In this document: piece after piece, positions 1-7,458 of the stretch
Layout of the letters: every line of letters starts with the position of its first letter
Position numbering within the stretch: position 1 is the first letter of the stretch
From: a virus
Direction: 5' to 3' (one strand)
Virus record (IMG/VR): IMGVR_UViG_3300025732_000070
Location: 1-47,417 of that record
Length of the DNA stretch: 47,417 nucleotides
Program-made: the position numbers and the translations under genes
Notes under the pieces: model-generated
Database searches by the model: none
What the model was told of the DNA's origin: nothing
What the model saw: the letters and a program-made list of their open reading frames with translations, nothing else

Positions 1-997
1 CGTCAGTGGCGCCACGTTCGGCGGCAATGCTTGCCAGCGCATCCACGTCCACTTTGCGGCGTTCGGATGTAAATTGCCGTAACTCTTTGCCTTGAGGCAA
101 CGGAATGGGAGCTTGGCGCGCAAGTGCCTTTAGGCCGTCGTCAATCACCTCGACGTGACGCTTGATGACTTTCAGGCGCGTGTACACGTCACCGGCCTCG
201 TGAGGCGTCAACGTGGCAACCTTGGCCTTTAGGTCATCGATGGTGCCCGTAAGCTGACGAGCAAGCCCAACGTGCGCCGGGCACGACGCCATGGCGGGGC
301 AATAGCGGCAATGGTCGCCCATCTTGACGTTCGGCACGGAGCCGGATGCAAGTAGTTCGCGCGCTGCAAGCGTTTGCGCGTGTGCCGTGTGCACGTCGTC
401 GACGAATGCGTCGAGTTCTAGCGCCGTGAACACGGCCGAATCGACGCGGATGCCCCCATCGTCAAACAGGTAGACGATACGCCCCTCGACTTCATACTCA
501 TCGTGCATTTGCATAGCGCATGCAGCGGCGAATTTGATTTGCGCGTTATCGCGCGCGGGCGTCACGTCTTGCCCCGTCTTCCAGTCAATGACGATTGGGC
601 GCCCATAGGCTTCGTACCTGTCATCGACGGCTTCGACATCTGTCGAACCAGCAACGTGCGCATCATCAACGTCGTAGTTGCGCCCGATGTTGTAGCCGAG
701 GCGCGAGGCTTTACCCGTCGGCGCGTGTAGCGCGTACGCCGGCTCTGCCTTGGCGTGGTTTAGCTTCGTCAACAGCCGCGAAAGCGGAATGCGGCTGCAT
801 CGCGCACGGTGCTCCTCTGGCACGAGCACCAAAGCGTCATCAGCCGTCGACCCGCCAATCACACGAGCCAAATACTCGTGGACCACGGAGCCACGTTCAG
901 CGGCTTTTGATGTGGTGCTAACGGTCGGCAGTACCGCGCTTGCTGGGCAATGGAGAACGCGCTCAAGCGCTGACGCCGTGATGATGGGCCTACGCAT
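1..997 (-). CDS. Cas4-like PD-(D/E)XK nuclease, DUF2800-type (partial)
   Basis: Reads leftward off the window, so the C-terminus is missing (332 codons present). The N-terminus has a lone Cys (LHCPAS), then AERGSVVHEYLA, a conserved helix of this family. The catalytic strand reads VIDWKTG, and a C-terminal cluster CRYCPAMASC follows. One N-terminal plus three C-terminal cysteines is the Fe-S layout of Cas4/AddB-type nucleases, and DUF2800 phage proteins share this architecture. It probably resects DNA ends for the neighbouring Sak4-like ATPase. The start ATG overlaps the end of that upstream gene by 8 bases, so the two are coupled. If the window were circular the frame would run only about 15 codons into the other end before a stop, so I treat this as a true truncation. 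Confidence 0.8.
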   Translation of the reverse strand, partial: MRRPIITASALERVLHCPASAVLPTVSTTSKAAERGSVVHEYLARVIGGSTADDALVLVPEEHRARCSRIPLSRLLTKLNHAKAEPAYALHAPTGKASRLGYNIGRNYDVDDAHVAGSTDVEAVDDRYEAYGRPIVIDWKTGQDVTPARDNAQIKFAAACAMQMHDEYEVEGRIVYLFDDGGIRVDSAVFTALELDAFVDDVHTAHAQTLAARELLASGSVPNVKMGDHCRYCPAMASCPAHVGLARQLTGTIDDLKAKVATLTPHEAGDVYTRLKVIKRHVEVIDDGLKALARQAPIPLPQGKELRQFTSERRKVDVDALASIAAERGATD

Positions 998-1904
998 GCG
1001 CGTCCTTTCGCGTCGCTTTGGCGCGCTCTGAGTAGGCAAATTGCAGTCTCTTGCGATCGTCGTCGCTCACGGTGCCGGAGTCGATTGCGTCCTTGATGAC
1101 CTTGCGAAGTTCGGCAAGGTTCGCATCCTCGGCATAAATTCGCCCCAGAAGTTCGTCGGCGACGGACACAGCTTCATCAGATAGATGGGCCGCAACCTTT
1201 GGCACATCGTCGACCTTCTCGCCGTCAAGCCAGCCGAGAAGCGTGTCAGCAAAGTCTTCGGTGCACGGCGTAGCGACGTAACCTTGAAGCGCGCTGCATC
1301 GGGTCTTGGTGACCACAAAGCGATTGGTGGGGTCAAGTTCGGCAACGACGTCAAATTCGTACTCCACGCCGTCACGCTGGACGGCACCCATGCCAATCTT
1401 TCGCGGCGTCTTTTTCCCACGTTCATCTTCTTCAAGCACATACTCCTGCTTGGCGCGCAACGTGGCAATCACGTGCATCTTGCAACTAACGATGGCGTCG
1501 ATCAGCGCGTTGTGCGCGGGCGTGACGCTTCGCCATGCGGTGTAAGAGTTGCCGGCTCGCGACGAAGCGGAAATTTTGTCCACCATCTCGAGGGCGCCGC
1601 CGCGCCCCATCCACTCGTGAGAAAGGCTATCGATGACAAGCACCGAGTAGCCGGCGGCCTCTGCGGCTTTGAGGATTTTCACGTAGGTTTGCGGGCTGAA
1701 ATCCTCCGGCTCGCAAACATCGAAAGGAAACTTGTCGGCGTACTTGCTGGCGCTTCCTCGCTCCGAATCGAGCACGGCCACTTTGTTGCCTTGGGCCAGG
1801 CGATGAGCGATGCGAAGGGCTGTGTATGTCTTGCCACTGCCGGATGGGCCGACGAGGGAGAGGCGTAGCTTCGATTCCTTCTTGGTTGCCTTGGTAAACA
1901 TCAT
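990..1904 (-). CDS. Sak4-like RecA-fold ATPase (AAA_24)
   Basis: A 304-residue phage nucleotide-binding protein. Walker A is GPSGSGKT at residues 19-26 and Walker B is YSVLVIDS near residue 92. The fold and the position beside a Cas4-like nuclease match Sak4/AAA_24 proteins, which assist single-strand annealing recombination. This role is inferred from family and context. AGGAGG sits one base before the first ATG and four before a second in-frame ATG three bases on (ending at 1901), so the second may be the true start. The upstream gene's TGA overlaps the first ATG (ATGA). Confidence 0.8.
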   Translation of the reverse strand: MMFTKATKKESKLRLSLVGPSGSGKTYTALRIAHRLAQGNKVAVLDSERGSASKYADKFPFDVCEPEDFSPQTYVKILKAAEAAGYSVLVIDSLSHEWMGRGGALEMVDKISASSRAGNSYTAWRSVTPAHNALIDAIVSCKMHVIATLRAKQEYVLEEDERGKKTPRKIGMGAVQRDGVEYEFDVVAELDPTNRFVVTKTRCSALQGYVATPCTEDFADTLLGWLDGEKVDDVPKVAAHLSDEAVSVADELLGRIYAEDANLAELRKVIKDAIDSGTVSDDDRKRLQFAYSERAKATRKDAHA

Positions 1905-2506
1905 GCCTCCTGAAATCCGTCGTAGACGGCCATGTTTGCAAAGCGTGCATGCGCCGCGTGGGCAGCGAGATCCATCTGGGCACCGTCAAGTGCCGTCATG
2001 GCTCGCCGGTATTCGTCGGCGGCGGCGTCGGCGCTGAGGCTCAGGTGAGCCCATTGGGTATCGAGCTCACGGAGGAGAGAACGTAGCGGCGGGGCGCGAT
2101 CATCAAGCAGGGAGGCCACAGCCACGCGGTACGCGTTCGCGACTATTTGACGGCATTCGCAAATCTTGAAAGCTACGCGCGCGTTTGCCTCGCACGACGC
2201 AAAGATCACAAGCGCGTCGAGATTGCGAAGCGCGAGCTCGTTCAGCACCCCTTCGTCCAACGCAAGGCCGGCGGCATACAACGACGCCAGAAAACGATGC
2301 GCCATCACAACATCGGGGGAGGATTGCAGCTCATCAACAAGCGACTGCAATCGACTAACGCGCCCTGAGCCTTGGCACCGCTCGCACGGTTTTCGTGTCT
2401 CGCGCGGATGACAGTCGCCTGGTTTGCCGACGCCTCGGCATGGTTCGTTGACCCAACCGTGTTCACCGGTGAGAAACCCCGTCCCCTCGCAATCGTCGCA
2501 ATCCAC
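1901..2506 (-). CDS. Hypothetical protein with DnaJ-like zinc motifs
   Basis: A 201-residue protein that begins with CDDCEGTGF and later has CERCQGSGR. These are two CxxCxGxG motifs of the DnaJ zinc-finger type, with two more Cys between them (EPCRGVG, GDCHP), so one or two zinc sites are likely. The rest is Ala/Leu-rich and probably helical. First gene of the leftward recombination operon, ATGA-coupled to the ATPase. Not recognised as a named family; it may be a DNA- or protein-binding accessory factor. Confidence 0.7.
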   Translation of the reverse strand: MDCDDCEGTGFLTGEHGWVNEPCRGVGKPGDCHPRETRKPCERCQGSGRVSRLQSLVDELQSSPDVVMAHRFLASLYAAGLALDEGVLNELALRNLDALVIFASCEANARVAFKICECRQIVANAYRVAVASLLDDRAPPLRSLLRELDTQWAHLSLSADAAADEYRRAMTALDGAQMDLAAHAAHARFANMAVYDGFQEA

Positions 2507-2574
2507 CGCGCTGCTCCCATCATCCTCGCAACCATCGCCTCAAATGGCCGATGTATGTACGTCAGACGAATCGC

Positions 2575-2603
2575 AATCTGTTGCGAATCAACAACGTAGT
2601 CAA
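2575..2603 (-). promoter_or_regulatory. Candidate leftward promoter of the recombination operon
   Basis: On the minus strand TTGACT (2603-2598) and CAGATT (2580-2575) are 17 bases apart, upstream of the 1901-2506 gene. The -10 match is weak. A TCGCAA/TTGCGA inverted repeat overlaps the -10 area and could be an operator. Confidence 0.35.
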
Positions 2604-2648
2604 CACGCAAGAGCGAAAGTGCGCATAAACAGCGGAAAAACTGAGACA

Positions 2649-2666
2649 ATCGTCACTGGTGACGAT
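2649..2666. promoter_or_regulatory. Palindromic candidate operator
   Basis: ATCGTCAC-TG-GTGACGAT: perfect 8-base arms around a 2-base centre, between the leftward operon and the small rightward gene at 2707. Size and symmetry suit a dimeric repressor, perhaps the CI-like protein encoded at 2898-3407. Confidence 0.5.
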
Positions 2667-2706
2667 GGATAAATGCAACCGCCTAACAACGACGGGGGAA
2701 AATTGA

Positions 2707-2901
2707 ATGTGGAAATCGACGTCGAAAATCCGCGCACGAGACGGTGTTTCTTCCAACGACTGGGCCGTGATAGCGCGCGCCTGTGCGCGGTTTATGACGG
2801 AAATCGTGCACGTCAAAACAGAGGACATTCGTGTTCGCGCGTTGCGCGAGCTTGTCATGGTTGCGTGGAGGCACGCGCGCAATCAGTCGCCAACAGACTA
2901 G
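2707..2901 (+). CDS. Small hypothetical protein
   Basis: 64 residues, Arg-rich and predicted mostly helical (WAVIARACARF, RALRELVMVAWRHARN). GGGGG lies eight bases before the ATG. It sits between the candidate operator at 2649 and the repressor gene and meets that gene tail to tail, sharing four bases. No family recognised. It could be a small regulator, or a chance reading frame in GC-rich DNA. Confidence 0.45.
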   Translation: MWKSTSKIRARDGVSSNDWAVIARACARFMTEIVHVKTEDIRVRALRELVMVAWRHARNQSPTD

Positions 2902-3407
2902 CGGCGGCGTTTCTTTGGGTCGGCAAGGCCAGCGCGTTGTAGGTGCGAGGTCAAAGTTTTAACCGCATCGATGACCGATTCGTCAAACGGCACATCGGTA
3001 ACGCCATGCTCACGCGCGATGCGGTGATAGGTCACTTCGTCGCGTGCTTGTTGCCAGGTGATTCCAACCTTGTTGCCCATATTGGCACGAGCGTTGTCCA
3101 CGTCCTCCACCGTTGCGCCGTCAAGCATGGCGGCGGCGGCGCCTACGTCAAACGGTCCCATTTCCGCGGACTCGGTGGCCTTCGGCAAACCTTCGCCAAG
3201 AATCACCCACATCAAGCTCACGCCGGTTTCCTTGGCAAACCGCGCTAGAAAAACAGGGTCAGGGGCACCGGTCTCTCCCGCAGTGAGGCGCGACACCCAT
3301 GATGCGTCGGTTCCGATGCGCCTAGCTATCTCGCGAGCCGACAGATCGCAGGAGCGCAACGCCCACGCGGCTCGTTCGTTGATGGTTTTCACGGCCTTTT
3401 CCCCCAT
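2898..3407 (-). CDS. CI-like repressor, XRE-family HTH
   Basis: 169 residues. The N-terminal helix-turn-helix spans about residues 8-45 (LSAREIARRIGTDASWVSRL), followed by FAKETGVSLMWVILGEG, typical of XRE repressors. The C-terminal half shows no LexA-like Ser/Lys autoprotease motif, so induction would not be by simple RecA-stimulated self-cleavage. The start is supported by AGGAAGG six bases upstream. It faces a second HTH gene across a 101-base control region, the classic lysogeny switch layout. Confidence 0.8.
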   Translation of the reverse strand: MGEKAVKTINERAAWALRSCDLSAREIARRIGTDASWVSRLTAGETGAPDPVFLARFAKETGVSLMWVILGEGLPKATESAEMGPFDVGAAAAMLDGATVEDVDNARANMGNKVGITWQQARDEVTYHRIAREHGVTDVPFDESVIDAVKTLTSHLQRAGLADPKKRRR

Positions 3408-3430
3408 TGTGGCCTTCCTAAGAAAATTGC

Positions 3431-3481
3431 ATGTTGACTTATTTGCTGGTGCGCAACACCCTGGCGCGCGTGCAACACCCT
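3431..3481. promoter_or_regulatory. Lysogeny switch control region with direct repeats
   Basis: Between the divergent regulators lie two near-identical copies of G(T/C)GCAACACCCT, at 3451-3462 and 3470-3481, 19 bases (nearly two helix turns) apart. TGTTG at 3432-3436 is an inverted half-copy. TTGACT at 3434-3439 could be a -35 element, but I see no good -10 at 17 bases. These are the likely repressor/Cro sites. Confidence 0.5.
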
Positions 3482-3508
3482 AAGGATCCTACAAGCGTTG
3501 GCGCTCGT

Positions 3509-3703
3509 ATGTTGAGAGCCAAACTGGACGAGCTTGGCTTGACGCATTTGGCCGAGGAAATCAACGTCGCACGGTCGACCGTTTGGCGATGGGCTTGCGA
3601 CCAAACCATCCCGAGCGTGCACTTTGCAGTCATTTTGCGGGATCTGTACCGGATTCCGATCGATGCGTGGGTAACCGATGCGAGCCCGTCGCGTGAGCGC
3701 TGA
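3509..3703 (+). CDS. Cro-like HTH DNA-binding protein
   Basis: 64 residues, almost entirely one helix-turn-helix: LTHLAEEINVARSTVWRWACD, then HFAVILRDLYRIPIDAW. Divergent from the CI-like gene, so probably the Cro counterpart that turns on the rightward genes. I start it at the ATG at 3509. An upstream in-frame ATG at 3431 would translate the operator repeats and is unlikely. The ribosome-binding site is weak. Confidence 0.65.
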   Translation: MLRAKLDELGLTHLAEEINVARSTVWRWACDQTIPSVHFAVILRDLYRIPIDAWVTDASPSRER

Positions 3704-3830
3704 CGGATGGTTTGTGCGCGCGGCGGCGGAAATGGTCGTTGGTGTGCTCATGCGATTGGAAAATTGGATGGTCAATGCGCGGCGTAAAAAGCGCGTCCGC
3801 GCCGAGATGGAAAAGAGGTTGAGACTATGA
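3693..3830 (+). CDS. Coupled 45-residue micro-protein
   Basis: GTG start inside the end of the Cro-like gene; the TGA stop overlaps the next gene's ATG (ATGA). The product starts with a mixed helix (WFVRAAAEMVVGVLMRLENW) and ends very basic (ARRKKRVRAEMEKRLRL), so it may be an amphipathic or nucleic-acid-binding peptide. Coupling on both sides is the main evidence. No family recognised. Confidence 0.45.
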   Translation: MSADGWFVRAAAEMVVGVLMRLENWMVNARRKKRVRAEMEKRLRL

Positions 3831-4207
3831 ACTGCGATGGTTGCGATCAGGACATCACGTCGCCCAACACCGCGCGCGTCGCGTGGAGCGTTGGGGACTA
3901 CGCTTTTGGCAAGCGTGCCGCGCAGGGCGTTGTTGTGTTGCACGGCGAGTGCTACCCAAGTTTCTGCACGGTTGTCACCGCCGGCGTGTGGGGCGCCTAT
4001 CGGCAAACCGCATGGGTGCCGCTGGAATCGTTCGCTGGCGACGGCGACATCATCGCGACGCTTCGACGCTGGAACACGTTCGACGCTTACGATCTTGGCC
4101 GATTGCGAATCATCGACGCCGAACGGTACGAACAACGAATCGCCGCCGCGTGGAAACCATCGCGCATCCGGCATGCGTTCACGCGATGGTGGAGGTCCGA
4201 ACAATGA
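3827..4207 (+). CDS. Hypothetical protein with N-terminal zinc motif
   Basis: 126 residues. The N-terminus reads MNCDGCDQDI (CxxC) and is followed by HGECYPSFC, giving four possible zinc ligands. The C-terminus is Arg/Trp-rich. AAGAGG precedes the start and ATGA overlaps join both neighbours, so it belongs to the rightward operon begun by the Cro-like gene. Function unknown. Confidence 0.65.
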   Translation: MNCDGCDQDITSPNTARVAWSVGDYAFGKRAAQGVVVLHGECYPSFCTVVTAGVWGAYRQTAWVPLESFAGDGDIIATLRRWNTFDAYDLGRLRIIDAERYEQRIAAAWKPSRIRHAFTRWWRSEQ

Positions 4208-4557
4208 TGGACGGATTACCTGACGAGCTACAAGCCCTGTGGTTCCGTTGCGTCGAGACCGCCATGGACCGGGCGAAAACGGATTTCGTTTCGCAAGTAT
4301 CGCAAATTTGCGCCCGCCGTTTACTGGCCGCGCTTGAAACCAAGCCAACAAACGACAACGCGCAAGGTCGACTCGTGATTGATGAGGTGACTCAAGCTCG
4401 AGCGCGCGCCATATTGAAGCGAGAAAACCCGGCTCTTTATCGTCAGGCGATGGCCATTCGAGCGGAGAAGCGTCGAACCAACGCTGACAGCAAAGTGTCG
4501 TCAACTGTCGACCGCGACAAGCTACGCAAGAAGATGGAAGACCTTGGGATGTTGTGA
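4204..4557 (+). CDS. Hypothetical protein
   Basis: 117 residues, charged and mainly helical; the C-terminal third is Lys/Arg-rich (RDKLRKKMEDLGML). The start ATG overlaps the previous stop and has GGAGG nine bases upstream. It lies just before the integrase gene. No recognisable domain. Confidence 0.65.
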   Translation: MMDGLPDELQALWFRCVETAMDRAKTDFVSQVSQICARRLLAALETKPTNDNAQGRLVIDEVTQARARAILKRENPALYRQAMAIRAEKRRTNADSKVSSTVDRDKLRKKMEDLGML

Positions 4558-4576
4558 GACCAAGAAGAGGACAACC

Positions 4577-6280
4577 ATGATGCGGGGGATTTACGTCGAA
4601 GCGCACGGCCACAAGTGGCGCGTGCGTGGCAAGGTTACGGAAGATGGTCGCGTTCTGAAGAAGACTATCGGCACCTACGACACCGAAGAAGAGGCGCGAG
4701 CCGCCGCCGACTTGTGCCGCGACAACAAAAAAGCCGCCGCTCGCCCAACCCGCCGCCTTGCGACGGCTGGAAAAAGCATCATCGAAATTGGTCAGCAGAT
4801 GCTGGATGAGGAGAACGCCGGCAGGCAACGCCGAAGCGTGTTTCAACACATCGAAGCTGACATCATCGGCAAGATGGACGTGCGCCTCGTTGGACCGCCG
4901 GAGGTTTCGGCGTTCAAAGCGCGCCTTTTTGAAAAGAAGGTTACGCGCGTACAAACAAAGAAAAAGGGCAACGCGTGGGTGCGGGATAGTGTCACCCTGG
5001 ACAAGACGCTTGCCGATCAAACGGTTCGCAACATCGTCAACTTGCTCTCGACGATCTTCCGTTACGCGCGCGAAAAGGGCATCACATCGGGCGATTTGCT
5101 CCCCACTCAAAAGCTGACCTGGAAGCGTCGCAAGAAAACGCACCTCGTAGGATGGGCTATGAGGCCCCACGAGCTCGAAGCGTTTTGCAACGCCGTCGAC
5201 GGTCCCGAAAAGCACATGTTCCGCTTCATCGCTTACACGGGCCTTCGTGCCGGCGAGGCCGCGAGCCTTCACTGGCGTGACGTGGTGACGACGGGCGACG
5301 AACCTCACGCGTGGATACGGTACGGCGGACCTCCATCGATGGACCAACGTGGTCAATACGTTTGGCCCCCTACGAAGGGCGGAACGCCGAGGCGCATCCC
5401 CCTGTTCGCCGAAGCCATCGAGGCTCTGCACGCGTGGCACACCGAAGCGCAAGAATGGTTCGACGCGGAAGGTCTCCGAAACGAACATCGGCTTGTGTTC
5501 CAACGCCAGAAGGGAGGCGTGCGCGACCCTATCCACCTCATCAAGTCGGAGTGCTGGCGCGCGGCTAAGACGAGGGCAAGGCTCGGGAAGAACGTGCGCG
5601 TGCACGACCTCCGTCACACTTGCGCGACGTCGCTCCTGCGTGGGTGGTGGGGTCGCCGTTGGAGTGTGAAGGAGGTGCAGCTGATGCTTGGTCACGCCGA
5701 CCCTCAAACAACCGAACGGTATCTCCATGGGGATGAGGAGATGCTCACCCTGGCAGCTCAGGAGATGGCGGATTTGAAAAATGACGAACAAATCGACAAC
5801 CTAAAAAACCCGAGAAATATGATCGACCTTTCCCCAAAACCGTCCCCAAGCGCTTCGCTGGACTCTCCTAAGTGCTTGAAATCATTGAGCCGCCTTGGGG
5901 ATTTGAACCCCAGACCTGCGGTTTACGAAGGCCTAGGGACCCATAATGATTTCAAACAGTTAAGTGCAATTTCGGGGGTGTCGTCGTCCCCATATTTTCC
6001 CCACTGGCTTACTGCGCTGAACGCAATTAGGGAAGCCGCTATTTTTGTGTTGGGTGGTTGCGACGACGAAACGCAAGTTCGCATCGCCGCCGAAGTGCTT
6101 GCGACGCTGGCGATTGTGTTCGCCACGCTGACGAGTGATGAGGCGCTGAAGTCACAGGCGGAGCGGGTGAAGTCAGCGAGTCAAATCGTGATGACTCGCG
6201 AGGCGCTTAGGTTGGCCAACATGGTCGGCGCCGCTTTGGAGCCGCATGCGCATCTCCTCGAAAGGAAGGTGGCGCCATGA
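4577..6280 (+). CDS. int: Tyrosine integrase with attP inside its reading frame
   Basis: 567 residues. An N-terminal arm-binding segment (residues about 1-50, AP2-like RGKVTEDGRVLKKTIGTYDT), a core-binding domain, then the catalytic domain. The active site is complete: R224 (TGLRAGE), H343-R346 (HDLRHT), H373 (LGH) and Y382 (TERYLHG). The catalytic domain ends near residue 400. Residues 438-452 are a tRNA sequence read as protein (SRLGDLNPRPAVYEG), so the attP core lies inside the gene. A further ~115 residues follow, ending by ATGA coupling to the next gene. Integration would cut the gene at codon ~440 and leave the catalytic part intact. GAGG six bases before the ATG fixes the start. Confidence 0.9.
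   Translation: MMRGIYVEAHGHKWRVRGKVTEDGRVLKKTIGTYDTEEEARAAADLCRDNKKAAARPTRRLATAGKSIIEIGQQMLDEENAGRQRRSVFQHIEADIIGKMDVRLVGPPEVSAFKARLFEKKVTRVQTKKKGNAWVRDSVTLDKTLADQTVRNIVNLLSTIFRYAREKGITSGDLLPTQKLTWKRRKKTHLVGWAMRPHELEAFCNAVDGPEKHMFRFIAYTGLRAGEAASLHWRDVVTTGDEPHAWIRYGGPPSMDQRGQYVWPPTKGGTPRRIPLFAEAIEALHAWHTEAQEWFDAEGLRNEHRLVFQRQKGGVRDPIHLIKSECWRAAKTRARLGKNVRVHDLRHTCATSLLRGWWGRRWSVKEVQLMLGHADPQTTERYLHGDEEMLTLAAQEMADLKNDEQIDNLKNPRNMIDLSPKPSPSASLDSPKCLKSLSRLGDLNPRPAVYEGLGTHNDFKQLSAISGVSSSPYFPHWLTALNAIREAAIFVLGGCDDETQVRIAAEVLATLAIVFATLTSDEALKSQAERVKSASQIVMTREALRLANMVGAALEPHAHLLERKVAP
5876..5955. other. attP: attP core: 3' half of tRNA-Thr(CGT) flanked by an 11-base inverted repeat
   Basis: On the minus strand 5929-5888 reads as the 3' half of a tRNA: anticodon loop TTCGTAA (anticodon CGT), variable region, T-arm TGGGG-TTCAAAT-CCCCA, then acceptor strand AGGCGGC plus discriminator T. 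The 5' side of the anticodon stem does not pair, so identity to the host gene should begin in the anticodon loop, as is usual for phage att sites in tRNA genes. TTGAAATCATT (5876-5886) and AATGATTTCAA (5945-5955) form a perfect inverted repeat around the core, perhaps integrase or excision sites. Confidence 0.75.
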
Positions 6281-6504
6281 ATGAGCAAGACCTTTTAGAC
6301 GCGTGGCGCGTTCTGACCGACGAGCGGCGGAACGTCGTGCGTGAGGCCGTCTTGTTCGCGTTGCGAGCGGAAAAGTTGCATCGCGATATTGCCGATCGAA
6401 TGCACACGCTCATGGAGCTTGAGCAACGAATGGGCATCTCGGTCGGAGAGGACACGCACGCCGAGACGCCACGGGCGAAGGTGCTCCGTAGGGAGCCGTC
6501 ATGA
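6277..6504 (+). CDS. Small hypothetical helical protein
   Basis: 75 residues, charged helices (LTDERRNVVREAVLFALRAEKLHRDIADRM). It is ATGA-coupled to the end of the integrase frame and again to the methylase remnant. That coupling suggests the integrase extension past attP is really translated in the circular phage. No known domain. Confidence 0.55.
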   Translation: MNEQDLLDAWRVLTDERRNVVREAVLFALRAEKLHRDIADRMHTLMELEQRMGISVGEDTHAETPRAKVLRREPS

Positions 6505-6705
6505 CCGCGACCTTAAAAGCGCCGTTCCCGTGGTTTGGTGGCAAGTCGCAGGTTGCCCAACGATTGGCACGTCGTCGAATGGAAAGCCAGCGGCGGCTAC
6601 TCACACATCGGCAAAGGCAAGACGCGCGGGAAAGCCAATTGCTACCGTGAGCGCATTTGGTTTTCGCCACACTGTCAGCCGCCGACGCAGGCCTCCCTCT
6701 TTTGA
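6501..6705 (+). pseudogene. DNA adenine methylase remnant, ends only
   Basis: The first 19 codons encode MTATLKAPFPWFGGKSQVA, the conserved start of Dam-type adenine methylases (PFxWxGGK is the S-adenosylmethionine-binding motif). The last codons, in another frame from about 6562, encode GKANCYRERIWFSPHC and then QPPTQASLF before a TGA at 6703, the usual C-terminus of the same family. The whole middle, including the catalytic DPPY motif, is gone and the join is out of frame. It cannot be an active enzyme. The ATG still overlaps the previous gene, so it kept its operon position. Confidence 0.75.
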
Positions 6706-6716
6706 GGCGTAGCGCG

Positions 6717-6742
6717 CGGTGCCTAACGCCCATCAGGCACCG
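6717..6742. terminator. Hairpin after the methylase remnant
   Basis: CGGTGCCT and AGGCACCG form an 8-base stem with a 10-base loop. There is no T-run, so it may be a rho-independent-like terminator or only an RNA-stability element between operons. Confidence 0.35.
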
Positions 6743-6789
6743 TGCGCGGTTGTGACGCATCGTGATCACTACCATCGGAGTATGCATTT

Positions 6790-7326
6790 ATGAAGTTACG
6801 CAACATCGAACTCTTCCTGAGTGTTCTTGCCGATCTCATCAAATCGGAGGCAGAGGCAACAACGAACACCGTGCAGCCACCGACAAGGCAAGCACTTCGC
6901 CAAACGGTGAAGCGCGTACTGTCGAAGCGCGCACAAAACGAGGTCGTGACAGCGAAGGCTGACGAGCCAAAAGCTAAGCGCGGGCGACCCGCCAAAGCTC
7001 GACGACCACGGCCAACGAAGCCCTCGAAGACGGACATTGACTCGGCAACCATGACTTTTCTGGACGCGGTACGCGAATCCTCCAACGGTCTTACGGCTGA
7101 AGAGCTACGGACGAAAACAGGGCTCTCCACTCCGCGCTTTCGAGTCGTTGCGCGCCGGTTGCGTGAGCAGGGATTGATCGCCGTCGAGGGCACTACCCGC
7201 GGGGCTCGTTATACCGCGGCGCCAACCAAGTCGGAGCCGCAACACCTTACCCGTGTCGTGCGACGCAAACCACAGAGCGCCAACACCGTTGCGCCTTCCG
7301 CGGTGAACGGTCTTGCCGTTGCGTGA
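6790..7326 (+). CDS. Winged-helix DNA-binding protein with AT-hook-like linker
   Basis: 178 residues. An N-terminal helical part is followed by a basic linker KAKRGRPAKARRPRP (the GRP core of an AT-hook). A winged-helix domain spans about residues 85-140 (GLTAEELRTKTGLSTPRFRVVARRLREQGLIAVEGTTRGARY), and a basic tail follows. Probably a transcription regulator or nucleoid-type factor for this phage. GGAG lies ten bases before the ATG. It stands alone between two hairpins. Confidence 0.65.
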   Translation: MKLRNIELFLSVLADLIKSEAEATTNTVQPPTRQALRQTVKRVLSKRAQNEVVTAKADEPKAKRGRPAKARRPRPTKPSKTDIDSATMTFLDAVRESSNGLTAEELRTKTGLSTPRFRVVARRLREQGLIAVEGTTRGARYTAAPTKSEPQHLTRVVRRKPQSANTVAPSAVNGLAVA

Positions 7327-7331
7327 CGAAT

Positions 7332-7362
7332 AAAAAAACCGGAGCGCGGTGAGCGCCCCGGT
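7332..7362. terminator. Terminator-like hairpin
   Basis: ACCGG-A-GCGC / GCGC-C-CCGGT stem with a GGTGA loop, preceded by seven A. Read on the minus strand it is a hairpin followed by seven T. It lies right after the winged-helix gene, so it could stop rightward transcription inefficiently and block antisense reading. A run of nine G follows at 7376-7384. Confidence 0.5.
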
Positions 7363-7458
7363 CTCAGGTTCACGCGGGGGGGGGAATGCAATGAACAAGA
7401 CGAGACTACGCTAACCAGCAACGGGGCGCGAGACCTTTTTTTCGGGTGCGGGTGGTCC

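Noticed and set aside
1185-1868. 227-codon plus-strand frame
   Set aside because: It is antisense to the Sak4-like ATPase, which has intact Walker motifs.
4544-4576. Upstream TTG start for the integrase
   Set aside because: The ATG at 4577 has GAGG at proper spacing; the extension overlaps the previous gene without conserved features.
3389-5791. Very long open frame on the minus strand (800 codons)
   Set aside because: It runs antisense to the Cro-like, hypothetical and integrase genes, whose motifs and coupling are clear; long antisense frames are common in GC-rich DNA.
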